Of a DNA stretch of 64,000 nucleotides, positions 36,271 to 45,300 are shown piece after piece. Position 1 is the stretch's first letter. Every line of letters starts with the position of its first letter. This stretch comes from a bacterium (GTDB taxonomy: Bacteria > Bacteroidota > Ignavibacteria > Kapaibacteriales > UBA2268), in the NCBI GenBank assembly GCA_024711295.1, contig JANJTB010000028.1, positions 124,001-188,000 on the forward strand, read 5' to 3'. The notes beneath the pieces were generated by a model. The model had not been told where the DNA came from. It ran no database searches and was given only the letters and a program-made list of their open reading frames with translations. A program made the position numbers and the translations under genes.

Positions 36271-36694
36271 TATATTCTTTAACATAGCTAATAATTTAAG
36301 GATTCAAGCATACAAACTCTTTGGAGGTAAGCTTACAAAATTTTGCCTGAATATTGCGGAACAGTATTATAAATTGACTGGAAATGGAGTGGTTCATGAA
36401 GATGCAATTTCCCAAATTATTAAATTAAATTATGATAGTAATGATAAAATTGAGAATTGCAGATATTTCATTTACAGTAAGAAAACTACAATTGACTCAA
36501 TTTTTAAGAGTAAATATGGTAAATCCGGAAGGTTTATGTCACACTTATTTAAGCTAATCCAAAGAGTATATTTAGATTCTATTCCTGATCATGATAAAAG
36601 AAGTTTTGACGAAGAAGTTAACACATCAACAATAAGCTTGAACAAGGTGTTTAATAAGGTTGTCTTATTTATGTATGCGAAGTATAATGGTTGA
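36260..36694 (+). CDS. Hypothetical protein
   Basis: 144 residues, overlapping the aldehyde dehydrogenase by 11 bases and the next gene by 8. It is helical and rich in Lys, Asn and Tyr, without a signal peptide or membrane helix. A GKSGRFMSHLFKLIQR segment is the most distinctive part. I recognise no family. Overlap on both sides and the same direction make it a likely true gene of the operon. Confidence 0.6.
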   Translation: MITDIFFNIANNLRIQAYKLFGGKLTKFCLNIAEQYYKLTGNGVVHEDAISQIIKLNYDSNDKIENCRYFIYSKKTTIDSIFKSKYGKSGRFMSHLFKLIQRVYLDSIPDHDKRSFDEEVNTSTISLNKVFNKVVLFMYAKYNG

Positions 36695-37043
36695 AACACT
36701 TAGGAATTATTGTCTATCACTTCCTTTTGTTACTGAAGATATGAAGTGGGGAGATAACCTTTGCTTTTCGGTATCTGGTAAATTATTTTTAATTGTCAGT
36801 TTGGATGAAATACCAATCTCTGCATCGTTCAAGGTAAGTGAAACGGATTTTTTTGATCTAACCAATTTGGATAATTTTGTTCAGGCACCTTATTTTGCAA
36901 AAAATCAATGGGTTAAAGTATTAAATATTGATGAAATGGGTGTTTCTGAATTTAAAGCATTTATAATTCAATCATATAAGTTGATAGTCAAGAAACTACC
37001 CAAAAAAATTCAATTACTTATTGCTGAAAATTTAGGTAAATAG
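36687..37043 (+). CDS. MmcQ/YjbR-family protein
   Basis: 118 residues from the ATG at 36687 (MVETLRNYCLSLPFV), chosen because the family begins here; an in-frame start 27 bases upstream would lengthen the overlap. The pattern SLPFVTEDMKWGDNLCFSVSGKLF is typical of MmcQ/YjbR, a small CyaY-like fold found in DNA-binding-type proteins of unknown function. It is the last gene of the tryptophan operon and is followed by a terminator hairpin. Confidence 0.8.
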   Translation: MVETLRNYCLSLPFVTEDMKWGDNLCFSVSGKLFLIVSLDEIPISASFKVSETDFFDLTNLDNFVQAPYFAKNQWVKVLNIDEMGVSEFKAFIIQSYKLIVKKLPKKIQLLIAENLGK

Positions 37044-37099
37044 GGTGGAAGGTTAAGAGATTTTGAAGGAGTTAATAATAACACTATCCTAAAAAATGA

Positions 37100-37133
37100 A
37101 AAACTGCCTGATCTATAAAGACTAGGCAGTTTT
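37100..37133. terminator. Bidirectional hairpin between the yjbR-like gene and gcvH
   Basis: A 10-bp stem, AAAACTGCCT with AGGCAGTTTT, encloses a 14-base loop. It lies between convergent genes and has A/T runs on both sides. Confidence 0.75.
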
Positions 37134-37155
37134 GTAAAAATATTCAAATAGCTTA

Positions 37156-37536
37156 TTAATGGCCTAATTTTGATTTATAAGTAGCTGCATCCATTAATGA
37201 ATCTAATTCTGAAGGATTAGCAAGCTCAATTTTTACAATCCAGCCATCTCCATAAGGATCTTTATTTACGGTTTCAGGTGCGTCGTTCAGCCCGCTATTA
37301 ACTTCAATAATTTTACCTGATACAGGTGATAAAAGATCAGCTACAGTTTTTACTGCTTCGATTGTACCAAAAGTGTCACCTTGAGCAAGTGAAGCTTCGT
37401 GGTCAGGAATATCTATATAAACAATATCTCCTAATTCTCCTTGAGCATGGTCACTAACACCAATTATGCCAATGTTACCTTCTACTCTAATCCACTCGTG
37501 ATCTTCTGTGTACTTTAGATTTTCGGGAAAATTCAT
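37156..37536 (-). CDS. gcvH: Glycine cleavage system H protein
   Basis: 126 residues, full length. The lipoyl domain carries the acceptor Lys63 in EAVKTVADLLSPVSG. N-terminal HEWIRVEGNIGIIGVSDHAQ and the later PYGDGWIVKI are conserved. It shuttles the aminomethyl group between the P, T and L proteins in the cytosol. The other gcv genes are not in the window. It lies 66 bases downstream of accC in the same direction. Confidence 0.95.
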   Translation of the reverse strand: MNFPENLKYTEDHEWIRVEGNIGIIGVSDHAQGELGDIVYIDIPDHEASLAQGDTFGTIEAVKTVADLLSPVSGKIIEVNSGLNDAPETVNKDPYGDGWIVKIELANPSELDSLMDAATYKSKLGH

Positions 37537-37602
37537 TTTTAATCTCCAATATAAAAAAGTATTTCAAAAATTACATTTATTCATACTGTAAAATTAACAA
37601 AA

Positions 37603-38946
37603 TTAAATGGATTTCCAATCATTTCTTTCCAAATATTTTGTATCAATATTACCTGCAATAAAATCTGGATTTGTCATCATTTTTTTGTGGAAAGGAATAG
37701 TTGTTTTTACTCCCTCGATGATGAATTCATCAAGCGCTCTGTACATTTTGGCAATAGCTTCAGAACGTGTAGCTCCTCTTGTTATCAGCTTGGCAATTAA
37801 TGAATCATAATTAGATGGAATTACATAACCTTGATATGCATGTGAGTCAGTCCTGACACCATGTCCTCCGGGTGCATGGAAAACTTCGATCTTTCCTGGA
37901 GAAGGTCTGAAATTATTTTCAGGGTCTTCTGCATTTATTCTACATTCAATTGAATGAAATTTTGGGGCAGATTCCTTTAGTGTCAACTTCTCGCCAGCAG
38001 CAACCATAATTTGTTCTTTTATCAGATCGATACCTAATGATTCTTCTGTTACCGGATGCTCTACCTGGATTCTTGTATTCATTTCCATAAAGTAAAAATT
38101 CAACTCATTATCAACGAGATATTCAATCGTTCCAGGACCGTAATAACCAACTGCTTTTGCGCCTTTAACTGAAACTTCACCCATTTTTCTTCTTAATTCT
38201 TCATTGATTATAGGCGACGGAGCTTCTTCGATTAATTTTTGATGTCTTCTCTGTGTACTGCACTCTCTCTCGTTTAAATGTATCACATTCCCGTGTTTAT
38301 CTCCAAACACCTGGATTTCAATGTGCCTTGAAGCCATTACGAGTTTCTCGATATACAGGTCAGGATTACTGAAGAAAGCATCTGCTTCTGATTGAGCCAT
38401 TCCAAACGCATTCTTCAGCTCTGATTCTGATTGAACCATTCTCATTCCCTTGCCTCCACCTCCGGCAACTGCTTTCAACATAACGGGATATCCGATTTCA
38501 TTGCATATTTTAACAGCATCTGCAAGGTCTTTTACAACACCCAGACTACCCGGCACAACAGGTACTCCAGCAGAACGCATAGTGTCTTTTGCAACAGATT
38601 TATTTCCCATTCTTCTTATTGCATCAGCTGATGGTCCAATAAATGTAATCCCGTGGTCATCACATATATCAACGAATTTATCATTTTCTGCCATAAATCC
38701 ATAACCCGGATGAATAGCATCTGCATTTGTAATCATTGCAGCTGATATTATAGAAGGAATTTTCAGGTAACTTTCTCTGCTGGGGGCAGGTCCGATGCAA
38801 ACAGCTTCATCTGCAAATTTAACGTGCAATGACTCTCTGTCTGCCTCAGAATAAACAGCTACAGTGGATATACCTAATTCTTTGCATGCTCTAATTACAC
38901 GAAGTGCAATTTCGCTTCTATTGGCTATTAATACTTTTTTAATCAT
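37603..38946 (-). CDS. accC: Acetyl-CoA carboxylase biotin carboxylase subunit
   Basis: 447 residues, the exact AccC length. Motifs: [15 protein letters not shown] (Ser where most have Gly), [49 protein letters not shown]. It carboxylates biotin on AccB. The start lies 3 bases after the accB stop, the standard accBC operon. A second, longer biotin carboxylase is at 5850-7349. Confidence 0.96.
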   Translation of the reverse strand: MIKKVLIANRSEIALRVIRACKELGISTVAVYSEADRESLHVKFADEAVCIGPAPSRESYLKIPSIISAAMITNADAIHPGYGFMAENDKFVDICDDHGITFIGPSADAIRRMGNKSVAKDTMRSAGVPVVPGSLGVVKDLADAVKICNEIGYPVMLKAVAGGGGKGMRMVQSESELKNAFGMAQSEADAFFSNPDLYIEKLVMASRHIEIQVFGDKHGNVIHLNERECSTQRRHQKLIEEAPSPIINEELRRKMGEVSVKGAKAVGYYGPGTIEYLVDNELNFYFMEMNTRIQVEHPVTEESLGIDLIKEQIMVAAGEKLTLKESAPKFHSIECRINAEDPENNFRPSPGKIEVFHAPGGHGVRTDSHAYQGYVIPSNYDSLIAKLITRGATRSEAIAKMYRALDEFIIEGVKTTIPFHKKMMTNPDFIAGNIDTKYLERNDWKSI

Positions 38947-38949
38947 AAT

Positions 38950-39441
38950 TTAGTCAATACTTACTTCAAAAAGTGGCTGATTAAATTCTACCGGCTTAGC
39001 ATTTTCGACCAATATCTTAACAATTGTTCCGCTAACATCACTTTCAATTTCATTCATTAACTTCATCGCCTCAATTATACAAAGTGTATCACCCTGCTTA
39101 ATTTTTGTACCTACTTCTACAAACGGTCCTGCATCAGGAGATGGTGACCTGTAAAAAGTACCAACAATTGGTGAATTAATGATATGATTCTTTGATCCAC
39201 TGCTTACTACAGCCTTTGGAGCTAAATCTGATGTTGCAGAATTATCATGCAGAATTGTTTGCACTGATGTTTGAGGTGCAAGATTTTGGTAGGGAATAGT
39301 GAATTGTGGAGCAGCAACTTGCTGTACTGTAGCACCTTCTAAAGACAAAGCAATGTAAACACCATCTTCTTCAATTTCTAAATGTGTAGCTTTGCTATCG
39401 TCAAAAATTTTAACTAATCTGCGTAAGTAGTTTAAATCCAT
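38950..39441 (-). CDS. accB: Acetyl-CoA carboxylase biotin carboxyl carrier protein
   Basis: 163 residues. The C-terminal biotinyl domain has [12 protein letters not shown] with biotinylated Lys127 and the thumb segment [13 protein letters not shown]. The N-terminal helix ([20 protein letters not shown]) interacts with AccC. A Gln/Pro/Thr/Ser-rich linker sits between them. It carries CO2 between AccC and the AccA/AccD transferase. It lies 70 bases after efp. Confidence 0.96.
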   Translation of the reverse strand: MDLNYLRRLVKIFDDSKATHLEIEEDGVYIALSLEGATVQQVAAPQFTIPYQNLAPQTSVQTILHDNSATSDLAPKAVVSSGSKNHIINSPIVGTFYRSPSPDAGPFVEVGTKIKQGDTLCIIEAMKLMNEIESDVSGTIVKILVENAKPVEFNQPLFEVSID

Positions 39442-39511
39442 ATATGCACCAATTATGAAAAATAAATATTAGTTTAGACGGAGTGTAGATTTTAATATTT
39501 AGTAATTAATT

Positions 39512-40075
39512 CTATTCTTTTACTCTTTCGATATAATTAGATGTTTTGGTATCAAGCCTAACCATATCACCTTCGTTTATGAACAGAGGGACATTAATTA
39601 CAGCGCCTGTTTCAAGTGTTGCGGGTTTTAATACGTTAGTGGCTGTATCGCCTTTCAAACCAGGTTCTGTAGATACAACACGCAAATTGACATGCTGTGG
39701 TACATCAACCGATAATACTGTATCATTATTGAAAGCAATAATAACATTTTCATTATCTTTAAGAAACTTAATCTCATCTCCCAAAGTATTTGCCGGAACA
39801 TATATCTGGTCATAGTCTTCGAGATTCATAAAAACTAAATTTTCTCCATCACGATACAGAAATTGAAAATTTCTTCTGTTTACTGACACCATGTCAACAT
39901 TTTCACCGGAGCGGAATCTATTTTCAATTATTTTACCGGTTCTGACATTCTTGAGCTTTGTTTGATAATAAGCACCACCTCTCCCTGTTTGAACATGCTG
40001 AAAATCAACAATCGAAAAAATATCATTGTTATATTTTATCATTGCGTTTAATTTGAAGTCAGAAGTTGTTGCCAT
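39512..40075 (-). CDS. efp: Elongation factor P
   Basis: 187 residues, three beta-barrel domains. EF-P enters the ribosomal E site and relieves stalling at polyproline. The tip of domain I reads VQTGRGGAYYQTK, so Arg32 stands where many species have a Lys that is lysylated or hydroxylated. Arginine here is typical of the EarP-rhamnosylated type. It is the first gene of the minus run efp-accB-accC-gcvH, with tRNA-Cys just upstream. Confidence 0.95.
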   Translation of the reverse strand: MATTSDFKLNAMIKYNNDIFSIVDFQHVQTGRGGAYYQTKLKNVRTGKIIENRFRSGENVDMVSVNRRNFQFLYRDGENLVFMNLEDYDQIYVPANTLGDEIKFLKDNENVIIAFNNDTVLSVDVPQHVNLRVVSTEPGLKGDTATNVLKPATLETGAVINVPLFINEGDMVRLDTKTSNYIERVKE

Positions 40076-40113
40076 AGATGATAATAAGTGGGATAATCTT
40101 CAATAATTATTTG

Positions 40114-40184
40114 AGGTGACGAGAGGAGTCGAACCTCCGTAGGCGGTTTTGCAGACCGCAGCCTAGCCACTCGGCCACGTCACC
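40114..40184 (-). tRNA. tRNA-Cys (anticodon GCA)
   Basis: 71 bases on the minus strand. The acceptor GGTGACG pairs perfectly with CGTCACC, the anticodon loop is CTGCAAA within GCGGT/ACCGC, and the T-arm is GGAGG-TTCGACT-CCTCT. The discriminator is U, as expected for tRNA-Cys. The CCA end is not encoded. Confidence 0.96.
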
Positions 40185-40238
40185 ATAGTTTACAAAAGTA
40201 ATACTTTTTTTTGTAATTGACAAATTATTTCAATATTT

Positions 40239-40790
40239 TTATTGACATTCTATATTACCTGGCATTGAATACCATTCAGTAACCAGATATTTTCCATCTA
40301 TTGATAATCTAAAAGATACTGTATAATGATTGCAATATACATTTTTAAATTTCTTACCCGGTATTATCATCCTGAATGCATGCCCTATTGGCTCTTCATC
40401 CGATGATTGAATTCCGATTCGGATTTTTTTCTTTTTACCGGTTTGTTTGTCTAAATCAACAAAAAAATCTACAAATTCATTTATAAACTCAAGATCTTCT
40501 TTCGAACCTACAGATTCTGCATACAAAGATTTATCATCAGGGTTAGTAATGTTTTTTACATGATTCGGCTTTGCTAACTGTTGAATTAATTCACTACCCT
40601 TACGAGACTTAGCAAGTTTTATCAGCTCATTAAGCCTTTTCAAACCCATTTTTGTTAATTCTTTGTTTACTATTTCCATAGAATTTTCTACAGTTTTATT
40701 ACTGCCTACTGTATATGTTTGCTGCCCCAACATACTAACTGAAGTTGAGAGAATCATTAATGACATTATTAGCAAAAAGTATTTAATCAT
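40239..40790 (-). CDS. Hypothetical secreted protein
   Basis: 183 residues from the ATG at 40790 (MIKYFLLIMSLMILSTS), chosen because the signal peptide starts there; an in-frame TTG lies nine codons upstream. The mature part is basic and helical to about residue 120, then beta-rich with conserved-looking cysteines in KNVYCNHYTVSFRLS and PGNIECQ at the very end. No family is recognised. It stands alone between tRNA-Cys and the divergent TPR lipoprotein gene. Confidence 0.6.
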   Translation of the reverse strand: MIKYFLLIMSLMILSTSVSMLGQQTYTVGSNKTVENSMEIVNKELTKMGLKRLNELIKLAKSRKGSELIQQLAKPNHVKNITNPDDKSLYAESVGSKEDLEFINEFVDFFVDLDKQTGKKKKIRIGIQSSDEEPIGHAFRMIIPGKKFKNVYCNHYTVSFRLSIDGKYLVTEWYSMPGNIECQ

Positions 40791-41074
40791 AATTTTTTTT
40801 GTATATTGTAAAATCAAAGCAACGATATTTATAATAAATCATTTTACATTTTGTAATTATGAATTATCATTGCTCCAACAAATTTGTAAAAATAATATAG
40901 CATCAAGACATGTAATCTAATATGATAAAATGTATTTTTCACCATTTATATGTTAAATTTGAAATTCATTTTTATAAAATTTATATAAATATCAATTCAT
41001 ATAAATTAGATGCTACTAAATTCGTTATAGTATATTTTTATTGATTGCGTATTAAAAATTTACCTTATAATAAT

Positions 41075-41884
41075 ATGATAATAAGATTAATGATTTTGAT
41101 AGTAAGCATTAGTTTAGCTTGGGCTTGTTCCGAGCAAACTGACCCATACATAAAAACAGCTGAAACTAAGATTAAAGTCGAAAAGTATGGCGAAGCCGCA
41201 CAAGAAATCGAGAAAGCTATTTCTATTGACCCAAAGTCAGATGAATTATGGACTATGTTGGGAAAAGTCAGGTTTTTGAATTTCGAATTACCTTTAGCTT
41301 TACAAATCCTTGATACTGCTATAATGTTCAATCCTAATAATGAAATAGCATATTATTACAGAGGTTATTCCAAATATTTTTCGAATCTTGTACCGGATGC
41401 ACTAAATGATTTAAATAAAGTTGTAGGTATTAATCCTGAAAATGATTCAGCCTGGGTTTTAAGAGGAAATATTTTGAATGACCTGGATAGTATTCAAAAT
41501 GCTGAAAAGTCATTCAGAAAGGCCCTAGAGATTAACCCGGGTAATGTTGAAGCTTTTTTCGGACTTGGAGCTATTTATGTCGGCATTGAAGATTATTCAA
41601 AGGCTATAGAGTTTTATAATCAAGCTGTAAAAATCAAACCAAAATCTTCAGAAGCTTATATTAATCTTGGTCTTTGTTATTCCGAACTAAGCGAGCATAC
41701 TAAATCACTCAATTTATACACAAAAGCTTTGGAATTAGACCCAACTGCTGCAATAGCTTACTTTAACAGGGCATTTGCAAAAAGAGAATTAGGAGATAAT
41801 GCCGGTGCTTGTACCGATTGGGCAAAAGCAGGTGAATTAGGTATGCATAACGCTTATGAAATGATAAATGAATTTTGTAAATAA
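41075..41884 (+). CDS. TPR-repeat lipoprotein
   Basis: 269 residues from the ATG at 41075. The lipobox SLAWAC gives lipidated Cys18, so the start upstream at a TTG is unlikely. Six or so TPR units follow, with repeating A-x-x-x-x-x-KALEINPGN and KAIEFYNQAVKIKPKS patterns. It is probably anchored to a membrane in the periplasm as a protein-binding scaffold. It is the first of four plus-strand genes ending at 45300. The 280 bases before it are AT-rich without an obvious element. Confidence 0.8.
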   Translation: MIIRLMILIVSISLAWACSEQTDPYIKTAETKIKVEKYGEAAQEIEKAISIDPKSDELWTMLGKVRFLNFELPLALQILDTAIMFNPNNEIAYYYRGYSKYFSNLVPDALNDLNKVVGINPENDSAWVLRGNILNDLDSIQNAEKSFRKALEINPGNVEAFFGLGAIYVGIEDYSKAIEFYNQAVKIKPKSSEAYINLGLCYSELSEHTKSLNLYTKALELDPTAAIAYFNRAFAKRELGDNAGACTDWAKAGELGMHNAYEMINEFCK

Positions 41885-41913
41885 TTATTTTTTAAACTCA
41901 TCTTTAGATAAAA

Positions 41914-42951
41914 ATGAAAGTTGCTGTTATTTTTGGTGGTATTTCTACAGAAAGGAATGTGGCAATAGCCGGGGGCAGATCAGTAATCGAAGCACTTACC
42001 GGATTGGGATATGAAGTTATGCCTTGCGACCCTTCTTATGGAAAAGATTTTTTTGTTAAGTCTCAGGATTTAATTTCAGATATATCAAAATTCAATGATT
42101 TAGACGAATTGAGCGGATTCTCAACCCGTAGTTATATTGATGCTATCAATTCCGATGATTTTGATAATGTTGATGTTGCATTTCTGGTTTTACACGGCAA
42201 ATATGGAGAAGACGGTCTTATACAATCATTGCTCGAACTTCGCGGTATTCCATATACTGGCAGTGGTGTTAAATCCAGTAGTATGGCTTCTGATAAATCA
42301 ACCTCAAAGACAATATTCTCATCCTCCGGAATATTGACTCCTCCCTGGACTTTGCTAAGCAAATCAGAACTGTCAAATGATGAATTGACTAAAGAAATTA
42401 GAAAGCAATTCGGAAAGCAAATTGTAATTAAGCCAAATGACCAGGGTTCAACTATCGGGCTTAGTATCATTTTGGATGGAAATTTGGATGATATAAAGTC
42501 CGGCCTAGAATTAGCATCAAAATATACCAATCATATTATGGTTGAACAGTATGTACCTGGTAGAGAGCTTACGGTTGGAATATTCGATGGTGATGCTTTG
42601 CCTGTTATTGAAATTGTAACCGAAGACGGTTATTATGATTATGCTCATAAATATACTAAAGGTAAGACTAATTATATTTGCCCTGCAGAAATACCTGACG
42701 ATATTGCACAATTTACACAGGATATGGCTTTGTTGGCATATAATGCTTTAGGTTGCTCAGGTTTTGGCAGAGTAGATTTTCGACTTGATGATGAAGGGCA
42801 ACCGTTTTGTCTCGAAGTAAATACAATTCCTGGGTTTACATCGCAGTCACTTGTTCCAATGGCTGCAAAAACTGTTGGAATTGAATTTCCTGAACTTTGC
42901 CAAAAGTTAATCGAAATTGCTATAAAAGACTTTAATAACAGAAAAAAATAA
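41914..42951 (+). CDS. ddl: D-alanine-D-alanine ligase
   Basis: 345 residues. N-terminal VAVIFGGISTERNVAIAGG and LHGKYGEDGLIQSLLEL precede an ATP-grasp domain with IVIKPNDQGSTIGLSI, VEQYVPGRELTVGIFDG and the C-terminal metal site FCLEVNTIPGFTSQSLVP. It joins two D-Ala for peptidoglycan precursors. The gene is 29 bases after the TPR gene and 15 before the PfkB kinase gene. Confidence 0.94.
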   Translation: MKVAVIFGGISTERNVAIAGGRSVIEALTGLGYEVMPCDPSYGKDFFVKSQDLISDISKFNDLDELSGFSTRSYIDAINSDDFDNVDVAFLVLHGKYGEDGLIQSLLELRGIPYTGSGVKSSSMASDKSTSKTIFSSSGILTPPWTLLSKSELSNDELTKEIRKQFGKQIVIKPNDQGSTIGLSIILDGNLDDIKSGLELASKYTNHIMVEQYVPGRELTVGIFDGDALPVIEIVTEDGYYDYAHKYTKGKTNYICPAEIPDDIAQFTQDMALLAYNALGCSGFGRVDFRLDDEGQPFCLEVNTIPGFTSQSLVPMAAKTVGIEFPELCQKLIEIAIKDFNNRKK

Positions 42952-42966
42952 GGGATAAATAAACTA

Positions 42967-43962
42967 ATGAACAAAGATATTGAATTGTGTGGTTTAGGGA
43001 ACGGCTTAGTTGATTTACAGTTTTTAGCTACAGATGATGAGTTGATTAATTGGGATATCCAAAAAGGAGCTATGATTCTGATTGATATTGATAAAAGAAA
43101 CGAGCTTCTTAATACTTTCAGAAACAAAGATATTCATAAGGTCAGTGGTGGTTCTGCAGCAAATACCTTGATTTGTTTCGCACAATTGGGTGGTAAAGGC
43201 GCTTACAAAACAGTGCTTGGAAATGATGAACTTGGATATTTTTATGCTCAGGAATTCAAAGAATTGGGCATTGTCCTGAATGCAGAGCATACTGAATCAG
43301 CTCCTACAGGTATTTGCGTAATTTTTATCACCCCTGACTCTGAACGAACACTATATACTTGTTTGGCAGCAACCGCAGGCTTTGGTAAGAAAAATATCAA
43401 TGAAGATGTTATTTCCCGTTCAGAATGGATTTATATAGAAGGTTATAAGTTTTCCGAGCCTTCAAGTACCGAAGCAATTCATTTAGCTGTAGAATTGGCA
43501 AAAAAACATAACACAAAAATTTCTGTCACCTTTTCAGACACTTTTGTTACAGAATTATTCAAAGACGGACTTGCGAAAGTAGTCGAAAACTCAGATTTAA
43601 TTTTCTGTAACGAAACTGAAGCAATATCTTATACAGGTAAGAAATCAGCACGTGAGGCATTTGAGTCACTTTGTGATAATGCCAAAAATGTAGTGATGAC
43701 TCTTGGTAATAAGGGTTCAATGATTTGTTGGGATAACATTATTTACTCTATACCACCTTACGAAGTATCAGCAATTGATACTACTGGTGCTGGGGACTCT
43801 TTTGCAGGTGCATTCCTGTATGGTATAATCAAAACCGGTGATCCGTTACTTTCAGGCAAACTTGCTTCATATATATCATCACAGATTGTATCTCAGATGG
43901 GACCAAGACCCAAATTTGATATGATTGATGCCCGTAATAAAATTATAAATAAATTAAATTGA
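42967..43962 (+). CDS. PfkB-family kinase, adenosine-kinase-like
   Basis: 331 residues. The ribokinase-fold motifs are GLGNGLVDLQF at the start, the sugar-binding VSGGSAANTLICFAQLGG and the catalytic anion-hole block DTTGAGDSFAGAFLYG, whose Asp is the base. The sequence is most like bacterial PfkB proteins annotated as adenosine kinase. The true phosphoacceptor is not provable from sequence. It is cotranscribed with ddl. Confidence 0.82.
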   Translation: MNKDIELCGLGNGLVDLQFLATDDELINWDIQKGAMILIDIDKRNELLNTFRNKDIHKVSGGSAANTLICFAQLGGKGAYKTVLGNDELGYFYAQEFKELGIVLNAEHTESAPTGICVIFITPDSERTLYTCLAATAGFGKKNINEDVISRSEWIYIEGYKFSEPSSTEAIHLAVELAKKHNTKISVTFSDTFVTELFKDGLAKVVENSDLIFCNETEAISYTGKKSAREAFESLCDNAKNVVMTLGNKGSMICWDNIIYSIPPYEVSAIDTTGAGDSFAGAFLYGIIKTGDPLLSGKLASYISSQIVSQMGPRPKFDMIDARNKIINKLN

Positions 43963-43968
43963 TTTAAA

Positions 43969-45300
43969 ATGCTGAAAAATTTATTACTTTGTATAATATT
44001 TATTTTGTTAAGTATTAATCTAAACGCTCAGTCAGGTGTTAAATTTCCTGAATTGGTAAAAAGATTAGATCCATATTTTGATTCATCCCTTATAGAAGAT
44101 GTTCGTTTACAGCTTCCACAAGGTTCAGATTTTAATATTTGGGGTTATGATGTAGGTGACTATTCCGGTGATGGCTATAATGACCTGGCATTAACTCTCA
44201 GACTGTCAGGTGATAGAAGTAGGAAAATGTATCTTTACCTATTTGTTGATATTGATGGTTTCCTCACAAAAGTAGGCCAATTCACTTACGAATTCTTAGA
44301 GCTTCCACTTGAGATCGGCGTAGTTATTCGTGATGATAAAGCAATCGTAACAAAGAAGAATAAGCAGTACGATTGGACTATGGATGCTTTTACTTTTGAT
44401 AATGGTGCACTTACAAAAAGCGAAGTTTTTGCTACGCGTAGAATTGGCGATTTGACCTACGAAAAAGTAAGGAATTTCGTTGATTTACATGGTTCTGACA
44501 AATACATAAAAACTAAGAATGGTCAGGAAGTTTTTTATAGAAAATATCTTATGTTGCCTTCATATCATAGAGGTAGAAAGGTTTATAAGGGGTATAACGC
44601 AGAGGTCTATTCTGATTATATAGATTATGTGCATGAAGGTGCATATTACTGGAAAGGAGATAAGGATTGCTCTTTTAGAGCATCTTCTGCTTATGATGAC
44701 AACTATCTTTATTTTTCGGTAGAGGTTACTGACGATGCGGTTGTACCACAGTATTGTGATACATGCATTACAGATATGATTGAAGTTTGGCTTGATATCA
44801 ATATTAGTGATGGTGAAAACCGGTTTACTGAACCTGCGAAAGATAATAAGGTTAAGTTTGTAGATAATTCCGAAACAGGCATTTACAAATTTTCTGTCAA
44901 TCCCGGAAATTATTTGGAAAAAGAACCAACTATTAAAGTTGCATCTAGTGATGAGGTAACTGATGAACAGAAAAATGAGTACAAGAACTTGAAAGCGATT
45001 TCAAACCTGACAGAAGAAGGATATATTATAAAATTCAGAATTCCTTTTTCTCTTCTTGGATTTAATCCTAATCCATTAAATAAAGATTTTATTGAGTTAG
45101 GATGCAGCTTTGTGGTTATTGATTACGACAACGAATTTCGTCCTGAAGAAAAAACGTGCATTTCAACATCAGCTTTTTTACCGTTTGATCCTAGTACGTA
45201 TGGGTCGCTTATATTAGTGCCCAATAATTACTGGTACGGTGATTCACAAAACATTTATAGTGATGATATTATTAAAGGGCTAATGGAATATGGATTTTAG
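43969..45300 (+). CDS. Secreted protein with CBM9/DOMON-like domain
   Basis: 443 residues. A signal peptide ends near residue 21 (LNAQ). The N-terminal 160 residues form an FG-GAP-like stretch with DYSGDGYNDLALTL. The C-terminal part (about 215-440) resembles a CBM9-type sugar-binding fold: DDNYLYFSVEVTDDAV, MIEVWLDIN and a final beta segment. Two cysteines (YCDTC) may form a disulphide. It is likely periplasmic or surface-located; there is no T9SS tail. The TAG stop overlaps the TAA of the convergent DUF5686 gene. Confidence 0.7.
   Translation: MLKNLLLCIIFILLSINLNAQSGVKFPELVKRLDPYFDSSLIEDVRLQLPQGSDFNIWGYDVGDYSGDGYNDLALTLRLSGDRSRKMYLYLFVDIDGFLTKVGQFTYEFLELPLEIGVVIRDDKAIVTKKNKQYDWTMDAFTFDNGALTKSEVFATRRIGDLTYEKVRNFVDLHGSDKYIKTKNGQEVFYRKYLMLPSYHRGRKVYKGYNAEVYSDYIDYVHEGAYYWKGDKDCSFRASSAYDDNYLYFSVEVTDDAVVPQYCDTCITDMIEVWLDINISDGENRFTEPAKDNKVKFVDNSETGIYKFSVNPGNYLEKEPTIKVASSDEVTDEQKNEYKNLKAISNLTEEGYIIKFRIPFSLLGFNPNPLNKDFIELGCSFVVIDYDNEFRPEEKTCISTSAFLPFDPSTYGSLILVPNNYWYGDSQNIYSDDIIKGLMEYGF

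Noticed and set aside
36260-36694. Calling the small operon gene a kynurenine formamidase
   Set aside because: It has no alpha/beta-hydrolase or metal-binding motif that would support the assignment; context alone is not enough.
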